Source: Paenibacillus herberti
GTDB lineage: Bacteria > Bacillota > Bacilli > Paenibacillales > Paenibacillaceae
Reading direction: 5' to 3'
Length of the DNA: 64,000 nucleotides
Assembly (NCBI RefSeq): GCF_002233675.1
Contig: NZ_NMUQ01000002.1
Span: 248,001-312,000, forward strand
Under the pieces are notes generated by a model. It was not told the DNA's origin. It did no database searches and saw only the letters and a list, made by a program, of their open reading frames with translations. This document shows positions 18,131-26,524 of this stretch, piece by piece (position 1 is the first letter of the stretch; each line of letters begins with the position of its first letter). Made by a program: the position numbers and the translations under genes.

Positions 18131-18988
18131 TTAATATGGGACCTCGGGCGTGAACCGCTTGCGGAACCGGAGCGGCGGCATGCCAGCATGAGCGGCGAAT
18201 AGGCGGGTAAAATGCGGCAGCTGACGGAAACCGCATGCCTCCGCAACCTGCGCGATGGGCCAATCGGTGGACAGCAGCAGCAGCTTAGCCCGGTCCAGCC
18301 GGTAATACAGCAGATACTGCTGCGGCGTACAGCCGAATACCTCAACCATGCAGCGTGCTATATAAACCGCATGGAAGCCGAGCGCCTCAGCCAGCTCTGC
18401 ATTGCTCGCGGACTCGCGGAAATGCCGCTTCATATAGGCCGCAGCCTGCTCCGCAACGGAAACGGCAGCCGCGCCTTGCGCTCCTTCGCGTCCGCCAGCT
18501 TCAAGAATGCGCAGCAGCTCGGCGAAGCGCTGCTGGCGAAGCCAGAAGCCGTCCGGCCCAGAGTCAGCAGCAGCCTCGGTAAGCTGCTCGAATGCCTCTC
18601 CTGCAGCCGGGACATCAATTAATCGAGGCAGCCGAATCGTGTGTGTAAAATGGTCGCCAAGCAGCGTTGGTTCGCTGCCAGCCGCTGTCTCTTCCCAAGC
18701 TCCGGAGTTCTGGAATTGCACTAGATCGAACTCAACTGGCTCCAGGCAAGTTCCTCCACTCCAGCGCGCTCCGGCAGGCCGCAGCAGCAGTGCTTGACCT
18801 GCTTCTACCGTCCAGAGGCGTTCCTCTTCCCTAACCCGTAGCTGACCTTTGCGTATGTACAGCAGCTCGAATACCCCGAGATCGACCCGGCTGGGATGCT
18901 GCTCTCCAATTTCGTAAGCCCTCCGCCCCGCGTCCACCAAAAAAGGAAGCGGCGGACAACGGAAAGTCATGACGGGCATATCCTGCAT
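18131..18988 (-). CDS. AraC-family transcriptional regulator
   Basis: 285 residues: an N-terminal cupin-like sensing domain (LYIRKGQLRVREEERLWTV and GQALLLRPAGARWSGG are typical cupin strands) and a C-terminal double helix-turn-helix (ESASNAELAEALGFHAVYIA and WPIAQVAEACGFRQLPHFTR, ending GMPPLRFRK). The start at 18986-18988 has AGGAGAG upstream; longer in-frame versions lack ribosome-binding sites. Possible targets are carbohydrate genes, as in many Paenibacillus AraC regulators with cupin sensors, but none adjoins. Confidence 0.85.
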   Translation of the reverse strand: MQDMPVMTFRCPPLPFLVDAGRRAYEIGEQHPSRVDLGVFELLYIRKGQLRVREEERLWTVEAGQALLLRPAGARWSGGTCLEPVEFDLVQFQNSGAWEETAAGSEPTLLGDHFTHTIRLPRLIDVPAAGEAFEQLTEAAADSGPDGFWLRQQRFAELLRILEAGGREGAQGAAAVSVAEQAAAYMKRHFRESASNAELAEALGFHAVYIARCMVEVFGCTPQQYLLYYRLDRAKLLLLSTDWPIAQVAEACGFRQLPHFTRLFAAHAGMPPLRFRKRFTPEVPY

Positions 18989-19060
18989 GTTGCGTTCTCT
19001 CCTGCCTAAAGGGCTACAAACCCTGAAATATAAAGGGCTGCAAGAGCCCTGACATAAGCG

Positions 19061-19095
19061 AAAAGCCAGGCGCCGCACAGAGCGCGGACACCCGG
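19061..19095 (-). terminator. Terminator after the ACR3-like gene
   Basis: Read leftward, CCGGGTGTCCGC pairs with GCGGCGCCTGG (with G-U pairs) and is followed by CTTTTCG. It separates the transporter gene from the AraC gene. Confidence 0.5.
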
Positions 19096-19169
19096 CCTTC
19101 CGGACATTATTCTATTCTATCAAAATATCGATCTTGATTACAGGCCGGGTCGTAGGAACGCTAACGGGA

Positions 19170-20150
19170 TTAATGATGGGACCGTCCATGACCCTTGAAC
19201 AGGCGGGGCAGCACACGGATATATACCAGCTCACCTGCAAGCTCAACAATTGTCTGCATAACAATTGCCGCCGCAGCGATTACAGCCGCCTCTTCCGGAA
19301 GAGCGAAAGCAAGCGGCAGGACGACCAGCGAATTTCTTGTTCCTGCACTGAAGGCAAGCGCCCGGCTCGCTCCGGCTTCCAGCCGAAACAGGCGACTTGC
19401 CGCATAGGCCAGCGCAGGACTTAAAATCATGAAGGCGACATAAACCGGGATAACCGGTGCGATGGCGTCCAAGTGGTCCGCTGCCTTGCCAATCTGCGAA
19501 GCCATAATGACAAAGAGCGCTACAGCCATGAACGGAACAGGCAGCCAAGCGGCTGCATTCCATAGCTGCTCGCCGCTTCTGCGATATTTTGCCCAAAGCT
19601 GGGTGAACACGGCAAGCACAAGCGGCACCGCGATTAATACGAGAAACGCCTCCACAAAAGGACCTGCTTCCACAACTTGAGCCGCTTCGGCTCCTACTAA
19701 CATCCATAGGTATAGCGGAAGCAGGAGAAGCTGAGCGATAAAAAGCAGCGGCGTGGCAGCCAGCATGAGTTTCTCGTCGCCTTTGCCAAGCTGAGTGAAC
19801 ACGATGACATAATCGATGCATGGAGCGAGTAGCACCAGATAAACTCCAAGGAGCACAGGCGGATGCTCCGGCAGAAAGCGGGTCAACAGCCAAACGAGCA
19901 TTGGGACGGCCACGAAGTTGACGAGCAGCAGCGCCGCGACGAAACGTTTGTTGTCCATAATCCTCCTAAGTTGGAGGAAAGGAATTTGCGTAAACATGCC
20001 GTATAACATCAAGGCAAGCACAATGGAGATACTGTTTTCCAGAGTAGGGCCCTGCTCAGGCCACAAGAGGCCGACCCCCGCCCCAACTAGCAGCGCCGCG
20101 ACATAAAGCTGTATTTGATAATGCTCAAGCTTTTCCCGGGTAAAAAGCAT
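19170..20150 (-). CDS. ACR3/bile-acid-sodium-symporter-like transporter (arsenite efflux type)
   Basis: A 326-residue protein with about ten membrane helices and the BASS/ACR3 layout. Family marks are the helix LAPCIDYVIVFTQLGKGDEKL, with the membrane-embedded Cys that ACR3 arsenite exporters use, and SAGTRNSLVVLPLAFALP near the C-terminus. Arsenite extrusion driven by proton motive force is the likely role, though no arsR or arsC is adjacent, and pantothenate- or organic-anion-carrying relatives exist. Monocistronic. Confidence 0.8.
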   Translation of the reverse strand: MLFTREKLEHYQIQLYVAALLVGAGVGLLWPEQGPTLENSISIVLALMLYGMFTQIPFLQLRRIMDNKRFVAALLLVNFVAVPMLVWLLTRFLPEHPPVLLGVYLVLLAPCIDYVIVFTQLGKGDEKLMLAATPLLFIAQLLLLPLYLWMLVGAEAAQVVEAGPFVEAFLVLIAVPLVLAVFTQLWAKYRRSGEQLWNAAAWLPVPFMAVALFVIMASQIGKAADHLDAIAPVIPVYVAFMILSPALAYAASRLFRLEAGASRALAFSAGTRNSLVVLPLAFALPEEAAVIAAAAIVMQTIVELAGELVYIRVLPRLFKGHGRSHH

Positions 20151-20381
20151 ATCCGCCTAGCTCCTATCTATTCGCTGCTTCTCTCCGTTGTTCCGCCGCT
20201 TGCTTGAGAAGACACCAACTACATTAATTGTTCTATTCTATCCTATCAGACTGGCGACGCTGCCTCCACATTTCCCAGAGTTGTCACAACTTTCGTCCGA
20301 AAGAACGAAACCGACGCTTGTCCCATCCGTTAACGGTACAGGAGCATGCTGCTCATCACGATAACCGCCAAGGAGGTTCAC

Positions 20382-20675
20382 ATGCTAAAAACCGCCGTTG
20401 GACGCTTCCGCGTCATTAGCCTGCTGGAAGGTCTTTCGTTCCTGATTCTACTCTTCATCGCGATGCCGATTAAATATTTGGGAGGCTGGGATACACCTGT
20501 CGCCATTGTCGGCGCCGCGCATGGCGGGTTGTTCGTCCTCTACATGCTTGCCCTGCTCCTTGCCACGATTCAGGCCCGCTGGAACCTGAAGCGATTTATC
20601 ATCGGAGCCATCGTTTCCTTTGTGCCTTTCGGCACCTTCTGGTTCGATAAACAAATCCGCCAGGATGCGGCCTGA
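20382..20675 (+). CDS. DUF3817 small integral membrane protein
   Basis: 97 residues with three predicted membrane helices (VISLLEGLSFLILLFIAMPI, the AAHGGLFVLYMLALLLATI region, and IIGAIVSFVPFGTFWFD). This is the hallmark of DUF3817 (YdzA-like): LLEG, AHG in the middle, and PFGTFxFD at the end. AAGGAGG five bases before the ATG decides the start. Function of the family is unknown. Monocistronic. Confidence 0.8.
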   Translation: MLKTAVGRFRVISLLEGLSFLILLFIAMPIKYLGGWDTPVAIVGAAHGGLFVLYMLALLLATIQARWNLKRFIIGAIVSFVPFGTFWFDKQIRQDAA

Positions 20676-20949
20676 TCGATTTATCTCGATGATGATCGCT
20701 TAACGGTAATACCAGGTAATACTTTATTTCGAAAAGGATGCCTACGCGTGTGCCTGCTTTTTCAGAGCAGACAAACGAGTAGACATCCTTTTTATGCTCT
20801 TATCAGCGTTACCACTGAAGTTCCAGGTATAAAACGACTTTAACCACATGGAACCAAGTTGGCTGCCTGCTGGAAAGGAATCTCCTCGGCCAACTGGCAT
20901 GCCCTCCTCTGTAACAATTGGTGGGATTCTTTTATAGCTGATCTCCACC

Positions 20950-20979
20950 TTGCTTTGAACAAACTAGCTGGCATATACT
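20950..20979 (+). promoter_or_regulatory. Promoter of the leader-peptide/GTPase transcript
   Basis: TTGCTT (20950-20955) and TATACT (20974-20979) are separated by 18 bases. Predicted start near 20986 gives a leader of about 370 nt before the GTPase gene. The rest of the gap 20676-20949 shows no gene. Confidence 0.5.
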
Positions 20980-21015
20980 TGACCCAATTCACCAAACAGA
21001 GGAGGCCGATGTGCA

Positions 21016-21087
21016 ATGGAAACTACATTCGTGACTTACATGCTGATTGTCCCGACACCGGTCCCTAACGGAGCAAGCCGATTCTGA
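21016..21087 (+). CDS. Putative 23-residue leader peptide
   Basis: A short frame beginning METTFVTYML and ending VPTPVPNGASRF, preceded by AGAGGAGG about ten bases before its ATG and followed by two stem-loop terminators before the RsgA-type gene. A second overlapping frame (ATG at 21009) shares the same ribosome-binding site. Hydrophobic middle and Pro-rich end are reminiscent of ribosome-stalling leaders, but stalling is inference. Confidence 0.45.
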   Translation: METTFVTYMLIVPTPVPNGASRF

Positions 21088-21141
21088 TTCGCTGCATGTC
21101 TCTGCTTTAGTAAGCAGAGGCTGCCGCTTATCATTTCGGCA

Positions 21142-21175
21142 CCGCAGGAGACCATTCGTCTCCTGCGGTTTTTTT
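21142..21175 (+). terminator. Leader terminator 1 (attenuator candidate)
   Basis: Perfect 11-bp stem CCGCAGGAGAC/GTCTCCTGCGG with a five-base loop and seven T residues. A separate small hairpin CTCTGC/GCAGAG (21100-21119) lies between it and the leader peptide. Confidence 0.85.
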
Positions 21176-21252
21176 ATGCCCGCGGGATCAGGAACGCGGG
21201 CCCCACCGGCCCGCATGCCGTTTCGGCCCGCGGTCTCATGCCTTGCAGGCAA

Positions 21253-21278
21253 GCCCGCATGTTTAGCGCGGGTTTTTT
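21253..21278 (+). terminator. Leader terminator 2
   Basis: CCCGC (21254-21258) pairs with GCGGG (21268-21272) followed by six T residues; it sits 77 bases before the GTPase start. Confidence 0.6.
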
Positions 21279-21354
21279 GCCGTTTCTAAACAACTTAACC
21301 ATTGAAATTTCCTATCACTGAAAAGCCAATCTATTTTATAAGGGGGAATTTACC

Positions 21355-22499
21355 TTGACGTCAGAAGAAAAAACACCAATCTTAACTATGCTCGAAAGCT
21401 ACGGCTGGAACGAAAAATGGGAGGAAAGTTTGAAGGGAGCGCAAGCGAAAGCAGGAGGAACCGAAGGGCTGCAGCCTGCCCGGATTACCGCTCAGTTCTC
21501 GCATCTGTACCGACTGGTCTCCGCGTCGGGCGAGCATTTGGCCGAGGTGACCGGGCGTTATGCCTTTGATGCGGCGAACAAAATCGCTTACCCCGCAGTC
21601 GGCGACTGGGTGTTGGCTGCCGTACCAAAACAGGGCGACAGCTCCCGCGCTAGTATTCATGCGCTGCTCCAGCGGCGCTCGGCATTGATCCGCAGGGAAG
21701 CCGGTTCGGTTCCGGAGGGTCAGGTTATAGCAGCCAACATCGATACTTTGTTCCTCACGACGGCTATGAACCATGACTTCAACTTGAGAAGGATCGAGCG
21801 TTATATGGTAGCTGCTTGGGAAAGCGGCGCATCCCCCGTCGTGCTGCTGACGAAGGCCGACCTCGTCGAAAACCCCGAGGAGTTGGTACGCCAGGTTCAG
21901 GCTACTTCTCCCGGCGTGCCAGTACATGCGGTCAGTGCGCAGGAGAATGAAGGGCTCGACCAATTGCTGCCGTATTTGAAGCCCGGCACGACGATCGCTG
22001 TCGCTGGTTCTTCCGGCGTTGGCAAATCCACGCTGCTCAATTGGCTGGCTGGCAGCGAAGAGCAGCGCGTGCAGGGTGTGCGCGGCGGCGACGATCGCGG
22101 GCGCACACAACAACGCATCGCGAGCTGTTCCGCCTGCCGGATGGCGCGCTGCTCATAGACACGCCAGGCATGCGCGAGTTGCAACTTTGGGAGCAGGATG
22201 GCGGTTCGGACGCGCATGCGGATGCTTTTGCCGACATCGAGGAGTTGGTACAGCGATGCCAGTACCGCGACTGCACGCACGGCAAGCGCGAACATGGTTG
22301 CGCGATCAAGTCCGCACTGGCTCGCGGCGAGCTGGATGCCGGCCGCTATGAGAATTATCTCAAGACCGGGCGCGAGCTCGCCCGGATTGCCCGCAAGGAG
22401 CAGATTGCGGCGCGCAAAAACCTCACGCCGGCCCAGAACCGGCTGCGCAACAAGCAGGAGCGTCGCTCCGGCAAACACTCCTCGCAAAGCTGGGAGTGA
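21355..22499 (+). pseudogene. RsgA-type circularly permuted GTPase, frameshifted
   Basis: RsgA GTPases mature the 30S ribosomal subunit. The first frame gives an OB-fold, the G4 motif LLTKADLV and the P-loop GSSGVGKST in permuted order. Near 22099-22110 the reading frame breaks: the next frame continues with THRELFRLPDGALLIDTPGM (switch I and G3) and the zinc motif CQYRDCTHGKREHGC. Loss of one base, probably a C, in a short GC-rich run explains it. Together the parts equal a full 380-residue RsgA. TTG start with AAGGGGG. The frame break may be real inactivation, programmed frameshifting, or a sequencing error. Probably a second copy beside a canonical rsgA elsewhere. Confidence 0.8.
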
Positions 22500-22601
22500 G
22501 GCGGGACGCGCTTTCGGCGCAGACGGCTCAGTAGCACACGGAGCGAAGACGCCTCATCCCCCCTTCTAAGCTCAGCACGATTCGTTAGAAGGACAGACAT
22601 G

Positions 22602-22643
22602 AAAAAAGCGAGCCCTGCACAATCTGTGCTTGGCTCGCTTTTG
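22602..22643 (-). terminator. Terminator of the dgk-dck operon
   Basis: AAAGCGAGCC pairs with GGCTCGCTTT, with an inner TGCACA/TGTGC stem; leftward the stem ends in TTTTTTC. Confidence 0.9.
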
Positions 22644-22661
22644 TATTTAATAATAAGCAGT

Positions 22662-23303
22662 CTAGCTCTGGCCGATTACTTTTCCTACGCGGGTCAAGAT
22701 GTCGGTCGTCGAAGCGGGATCATTCACATCATATTCATCGATGTTGAGGCGCAACACCGGACATGCGCTGAACTCGCCAATCCACCGAGCGTACCGAGCA
22801 TGCATATGCTCCCAATACGAGACATCGGTTTGGATCTCCATCTCTCTGCCTCGCTCCGTAATCCTTCTAAGGATCGACGGAAGGCTTCCCTCGATGTAGA
22901 TAAGGACATCGGGATGCGGGAAATATGGCGTCATAACCATAGCCTCATACAGGCTGGTATACGTTTCATAATCGACCTTGGACATCGTCCCTTGGTCGGC
23001 GTGCATTTTGGCAAAGATGCCCGTATCCTCGTAGATCGAGCGATCCTGCACAAAACCTCCACCCAGCTCGAACATCTTCTTCTGTTCCTTGAAGCGCTCC
23101 GCCAGGAAATAGATTTGTAAATGGAAGCTCCATCTCTCGAAATCGTGATAAAACTTGTCCAAATAAGGGTTGTAGTCAACCTGCTCCAGCGACGTGCGGA
23201 AGCCCAAACGCTGTGCCAGTGCAGAGGTTAGAGTCGACTTGCCGACACCTACCGTTCCGGCGATTGTGATGACCGCATTGTCGGGAATGCCGAATGGGTT
23301 CAT
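22662..23303 (-). CDS. dck: Deoxyadenosine/deoxycytidine kinase
   Basis: Phosphorylates salvaged deoxycytidine and deoxyadenosine. The 213-residue protein closely follows B. subtilis Dck: P-loop AGTVGVGKSTL, LEQVDYNPYLDKFYHDFERW with the base-recognising acidic residue, FQDRS-type DRS motif in FVQDRSIYEDTGIF, and the lid ERGREMEIQTDVSYW. The ATG (23301-23303) overlaps the stop of dgk as ATGA, indicating translational coupling. The first internal GTG, immediately behind the ribosome-binding site, was rejected as start. Confidence 0.93.
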   Translation of the reverse strand: MNPFGIPDNAVITIAGTVGVGKSTLTSALAQRLGFRTSLEQVDYNPYLDKFYHDFERWSFHLQIYFLAERFKEQKKMFELGGGFVQDRSIYEDTGIFAKMHADQGTMSKVDYETYTSLYEAMVMTPYFPHPDVLIYIEGSLPSILRRITERGREMEIQTDVSYWEHMHARYARWIGEFSACPVLRLNIDEYDVNDPASTTDILTRVGKVIGQS

Positions 23304-23926
23304 TGTGATAAGCACTCCTTTACGCGGTGAACGATCTGCCCAAAATGCTCCGGATTGGCAACAAAATCGACCTCGTTCCCATTAATCGTGATAATCGTGG
23401 TAGACGGCTCACGTTCCGCCAGGGAAGTCATTGCCGCATCATAATCCTGAATTAGTTGCTGCAGGTAATCTGCGGATATGTCCTCCTCGAACGAACGGCC
23501 CCGCTTGGCGATCCTCTCCAGCAGAACCTCCAGATCGGCGCGGATGTACAAAATGAGATTCGGCTTGGGCAGATCATCCGTCAGCACATGGTAGATGTGG
23601 CGGTATTTGTCCCGCTTGATTCCTTTTAACGTGCGCTCGCTGAATATCAGGTTTTTGTAGATATGATAATCCGAGATGATCGACTGGCCTTGGGTGAGCT
23701 TTGGAATGACGGCATCCTCAAGCTGCTTGTATCGGTTGCACAGAAAGAACATCTCTAGTTGAAAGCTCCAGTCGTCCATGTCCTGATAGAACTTATCAAG
23801 AAAAGGATTCTCCTCCACAATTTCTTTGACCAACGGAAGCTGAAGCTCGTCCGCCAGCATGGAGGCTAGCGTCGTTTTGCCAGCCCCGATCGGGCCTTCG
23901 ACGGCAATGTATGGTGCGTGGTTCAT
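23300..23926 (-). CDS. dgk: Deoxyguanosine kinase
   Basis: Purine deoxynucleoside salvage kinase, 208 residues. It shows P-loop EGPIGAGKTTL, VEENPFLDKFYQDMDDWSFQ, the DYHIYKN variant of the DRS motif (SDYHIYKNLIF, as in B. subtilis Dgk) and the lid RIAKRGRSFEEDIS. The start at 23924-23926 is preferred because GAGGGGGA lies before it and homology begins there; a longer frame upstream has no homology. First gene of the dgk-dck pair, the same neighbour pair as in B. subtilis. Confidence 0.92.
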   Translation of the reverse strand: MNHAPYIAVEGPIGAGKTTLASMLADELQLPLVKEIVEENPFLDKFYQDMDDWSFQLEMFFLCNRYKQLEDAVIPKLTQGQSIISDYHIYKNLIFSERTLKGIKRDKYRHIYHVLTDDLPKPNLILYIRADLEVLLERIAKRGRSFEEDISADYLQQLIQDYDAAMTSLAEREPSTTIITINGNEVDFVANPEHFGQIVHRVKECLSQ

Positions 23927-24060
23927 CGTTGTTGCTATCCCCCTCAGATACGGTCCATGAGAAAAAATGACCTTCCCATTATAGCCGCTCCGGCGGCAAA
24001 GGAGAACGGGGAAATTCGACCGGTAAGCTCCCACCTGGCGTTCGCTTTGCGAAGCAGACA

Positions 24061-24107
24061 AAAAAGCCGTCCCTGAGCTATGTCCTGCATAGCTCAGGGA
24101 CGGCTTC
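24061..24107 (-). terminator. Terminator of the flavodoxin operon
   Basis: A perfect stem of about 19 bp (AAGCCGTCCCTGAGCTATG with its complement) around TCCTG; leftward it ends in six T residues. Confidence 0.92.
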
Positions 24108-24127
24108 GCGAATCAATCAACGTCGAT

Positions 24128-24580
24128 TCAAGCAACCGGAGCAGGCATCGCGGCCATTTGTCGGCCTAAAGCGCGCAGCTCTTCTTTTTCAACATCCGTA
24201 GGATTGAACTCCACCTTGAAGCCCGGCGCAATCACCGTCGCTCCGCGCTCCTTAAGCTTAGTCTCAACCTGATCCACCGCTCCGCAGTAAATATCATACG
24301 AAGTATCACCAGAGCCAAACGCAGCCGCAGCCCGCCCCTCCAGGTTCACTGCGTCCATTCCTTCATAGAAATCCAGGAATTCATCCGGCAGATCGCCTTC
24401 TCCCCATGTATAGGCTCCAATCAGAATGCCCTCATACTGCTCCAGCTCGGAAGCTTCGACATCCATAATGTCGCGAATGACCGCCTGCGCCCCCACCTCG
24501 CGTACGCCCTCGGCGATCGCATCCGCCATTTCTTCCGTGTTGCCGGTCATGCTGCAGCATACAATAATGATTTTATCCAT
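24128..24580 (-). CDS. Short-chain flavodoxin
   Basis: A 150-residue FMN electron carrier that can replace ferredoxin under iron limitation. FMN phosphate loop CSMTGNTEEMADAIAEG, isoalloxazine loops IGAYTWGEGDLPDEFLDFYE and FGSGDTSYDIYCGAVDQ are all present. AGGAG precedes the ATG. Second gene of an operon whose promoter overlaps a Fur-like box, consistent with iron-starvation induction. Acidic composition fits the family. Confidence 0.93.
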   Translation of the reverse strand: MDKIIIVCCSMTGNTEEMADAIAEGVREVGAQAVIRDIMDVEASELEQYEGILIGAYTWGEGDLPDEFLDFYEGMDAVNLEGRAAAAFGSGDTSYDIYCGAVDQVETKLKERGATVIAPGFKVEFNPTDVEKEELRALGRQMAAMPAPVA

Positions 24581-24610
24581 ATTTCTCTGCCACTCCTCTT
24601 CTCGGATGGT

Positions 24611-25429
24611 TCAACCTACCGGCACGCCGTCGATCTGACGGATACCCTCATACAATGTAGCCAAATACATCTGTTCACCGCGTACGTCCACATCCGTTAC
24701 CGGTCCGCAGGCATCAACGGAGCGCATAGCCAACCTGCCGCCAAACCAGCAAAGCCGATATAAACCACGGTCAGTACAAAGCAGTAATTGCTTGCCGCGC
24801 ACAACGACCGAGAACAGAAACAGTCCTTTATAACGGAATCGCTCAAAGCCTTTCTGCGGATTGCCAACTACAAGTTCACCGTGCTCACTCACGCCGATTA
24901 GCTGACCGTTATAGATCGCAAGACTGGTAACGCCAGTGCCCAGGTCGAACTCCATCCAAGCGGAGCTGAAGCGGTCGTAAAGCGCCAATCCCTTTTCACA
25001 GCCTAGGATGAGGTATTGCGGAACGTTCAGAATGTCGTAAACCTTGCGGTCCGGAAATGCTGCCATTCCCCAAGATGCGCCATGAGAGCACCACAACCCA
25101 TGCGACGTGCAAGCGTAGAGACAGCCGCCTTCGGCACGGAACTGGAAGCAAGGCAGCTCTAGCTCCTCCTGTTCCCACTGCTCTCCATCGTATGAAATGA
25201 GACCTTCGCTCGTACAGGCGTACAACGTTTCTCCGGCCATTACGAGCCGGTTGACGGTATGACCTTCCTGTTCCGGCGCACTAATTCTCACCCATTCGCC
25301 TTCCAAGCGGCGGCTGTAGATGCCGGATCCCATCGTTGCGGCATAAAGCGTTTCGCTGCCCGCCAGCACCGATGAGCAAGACAACGGCTCCCGAGCTTCC
25401 CTCGTGCTCGCCGCGTGTTCGGTCGACAT
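24611..25429 (-). CDS. Predicted seven-bladed beta-propeller protein
   Basis: 272 residues, no named family recognised. Seven repeats of about 35 residues are visible, each containing a strand like LYAATMGSGIYSR, LYACTSEGLISYD, LYACTSHGLWCSH, LILGCEKGLALYD, LIGVSEHGELVVG, LLLCTDRGLYRL and MYLATLYEGIRQI, as in YncE- or two-component-sensor-type propellers. No signal peptide. The ATG with GGGGGA upstream is chosen over a longer frame. First gene of a Fur-boxed operon with flavodoxin 30 bases downstream, so a role in iron-limited redox physiology is inferred; the ligand is unknown. Confidence 0.7.
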   Translation of the reverse strand: MSTEHAASTREAREPLSCSSVLAGSETLYAATMGSGIYSRRLEGEWVRISAPEQEGHTVNRLVMAGETLYACTSEGLISYDGEQWEQEELELPCFQFRAEGGCLYACTSHGLWCSHGASWGMAAFPDRKVYDILNVPQYLILGCEKGLALYDRFSSAWMEFDLGTGVTSLAIYNGQLIGVSEHGELVVGNPQKGFERFRYKGLFLFSVVVRGKQLLLCTDRGLYRLCWFGGRLAMRSVDACGPVTDVDVRGEQMYLATLYEGIRQIDGVPVG

Positions 25430-25613
25430 TGCTGCTTCCCCCTTCTTACTCGTTCCTGCAGATTGCTGCTGATATGGCACGCATACGGCAACACAGCGTT
25501 CCCGGCTGTAGGATGTTGCGTGAAAAGTTTATTGGAATATTGCTAATGTTATTAGTGTTATAAGTACTGTCGAAGAGCATCGAATAGATGAATCCGCGTC
25601 GCTCAACCTAGTG

Positions 25614-25669
25614 TGATAATGATTCTCAATTTCAAGTATTATGATAAACATTCTCAATTGAGATGTCAA
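25614..25669 (-). promoter_or_regulatory. Promoter with tandem Fur-like boxes
   Basis: Read leftward: -35 TTGACA (25664-25669), 17-base spacer, -10 TATCAT (25641-25646). TGATAAACATTCTCA (25642-25656) covers the -10 and TGATAATGATTCTCA (25614-25628) lies just past the start. They match the Fur 7-1-7 consensus TGATAATNATTATCA at 13 and 14 of 15 positions. The predicted untranslated leader to the propeller gene is about 200 nt. Confidence 0.75.
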
Positions 25670-25720
25670 TGCTATCCTTTATATCGCAAACACCGTAGAA
25701 ATTAACTGAATTTCATCAAT

Positions 25721-25772
25721 AGGATCCGCTGCGCGAACCGATCCTTTTTCCGGCCGCTGCGGGCCGGGTTTT
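25721..25772 (+). terminator. Two tandem right-going terminators without an assigned gene
   Basis: AGGATC (25721-25726)/GATCCT (25740-25745) plus TTTTT, then CCGGCC/GGCCGG (25750-25767) plus TTTTT. T-tracts fit only rightward transcription, yet no rightward gene lies upstream for 3 kb, hinting at a short RNA started near the Fur boxes. Confidence 0.55.
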
Positions 25773-25803
25773 TCAGTGGGATCCCATAGATGAAGGAATT
25801 AAG

Positions 25804-26352
25804 TTACCGACGCAGCTCCAGCGAGACCGCCACTCCACCATCACGAAATTCGACCGAGCGAATGCCAACCAGCGGCGGCAAAAGATCGCCTACGGGAATC
25901 GTCATCGGTTCCAGCAGCGAGTCCGGCAGATCGAGCCCCCTCAGCTTAAGTCCCGCGGGGGTAGCAATCAGATTCGGGGCTCGCCATTCCAACTGATATT
26001 TTGCCTGTAGGCCGAAATCCAATAGATCCCGGTAGCGCCCATTAATATCAGCCGTGAGCAAGCCGCCCTGCAGGCCAAACTTCGCTCCATCTACCCGGAA
26101 TTCCGGCGTCACTTGGGGCTTATCGGAGAGCTCGGAGCGAGCCAGATTATTGATGTCCTCACCGCTAAGAAACAGCTCCGCTTTGCCGGAGCGGATCATC
26201 CCTTGAACCTTGCCGACCAGATCAAGTGGAGCGTGATCGAGCGTAAGCTCCTGCTGCGGCCGGACATACCAGATCGCTCCGGCTGTGGCCAAGCCTGCCA
26301 GAATAACGAGTGTGAGCAGCAGGCCGAACAATCTTTTCACGAATTTTCCCAT
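25804..26352 (-). CDS. Membrane-anchored extracytoplasmic protein, YpmS-like
   Basis: 182 residues: short basic N-terminus MGKFVKRL, one membrane helix (residues 9-30), then a beta-rich extracytoplasmic domain (AELFLSGEDINNLARSEL, LQGGLLTADINGRYRDLLD) lacking cysteines. The layout, size and position next to ilvA resemble B. subtilis YpmS (DUF2140), found near ilvA there too, but sequence identity could not be tested. The start has AAGGGAGAG upstream; longer frames run into the ilvA promoter region. Confidence 0.6.
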   Translation of the reverse strand: MGKFVKRLFGLLLTLVILAGLATAGAIWYVRPQQELTLDHAPLDLVGKVQGMIRSGKAELFLSGEDINNLARSELSDKPQVTPEFRVDGAKFGLQGGLLTADINGRYRDLLDFGLQAKYQLEWRAPNLIATPAGLKLRGLDLPDSLLEPMTIPVGDLLPPLVGIRSVEFRDGGVAVSLELRR

Positions 26353-26452
26353 GTCAGCTCTCCCTTTTTCTATATAAATGACAGCATCTTCTACAGGAAC
26401 GTCCGTCCACCAGCACGCTGGGCACGAACTGCTCCGCTGCTCCGCCTCGCCA

Positions 26453-26481
26453 TTGACAAAGCCCGATGCGGGGGGTATAAC
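26453..26481 (+). promoter_or_regulatory. ilvA promoter
   Basis: Near-consensus sigma-A promoter: TTGACA (26453-26458), 17-base spacer ending in a run of G, TATAAC (26476-26481). It lies about 45 bases before the ilvA ATG, too close for a T-box leader. Confidence 0.8.
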
Positions 26482-26524
26482 AAAACACATCATCTCATGT
26501 ACCGGAAAGGAAGAGAAGAAGCGA

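Noticed and set aside
26453-26524. T-box or ilv leader before ilvA
   Set aside because: The promoter lies only about 45 bases before the start codon, leaving no room for a riboswitch.
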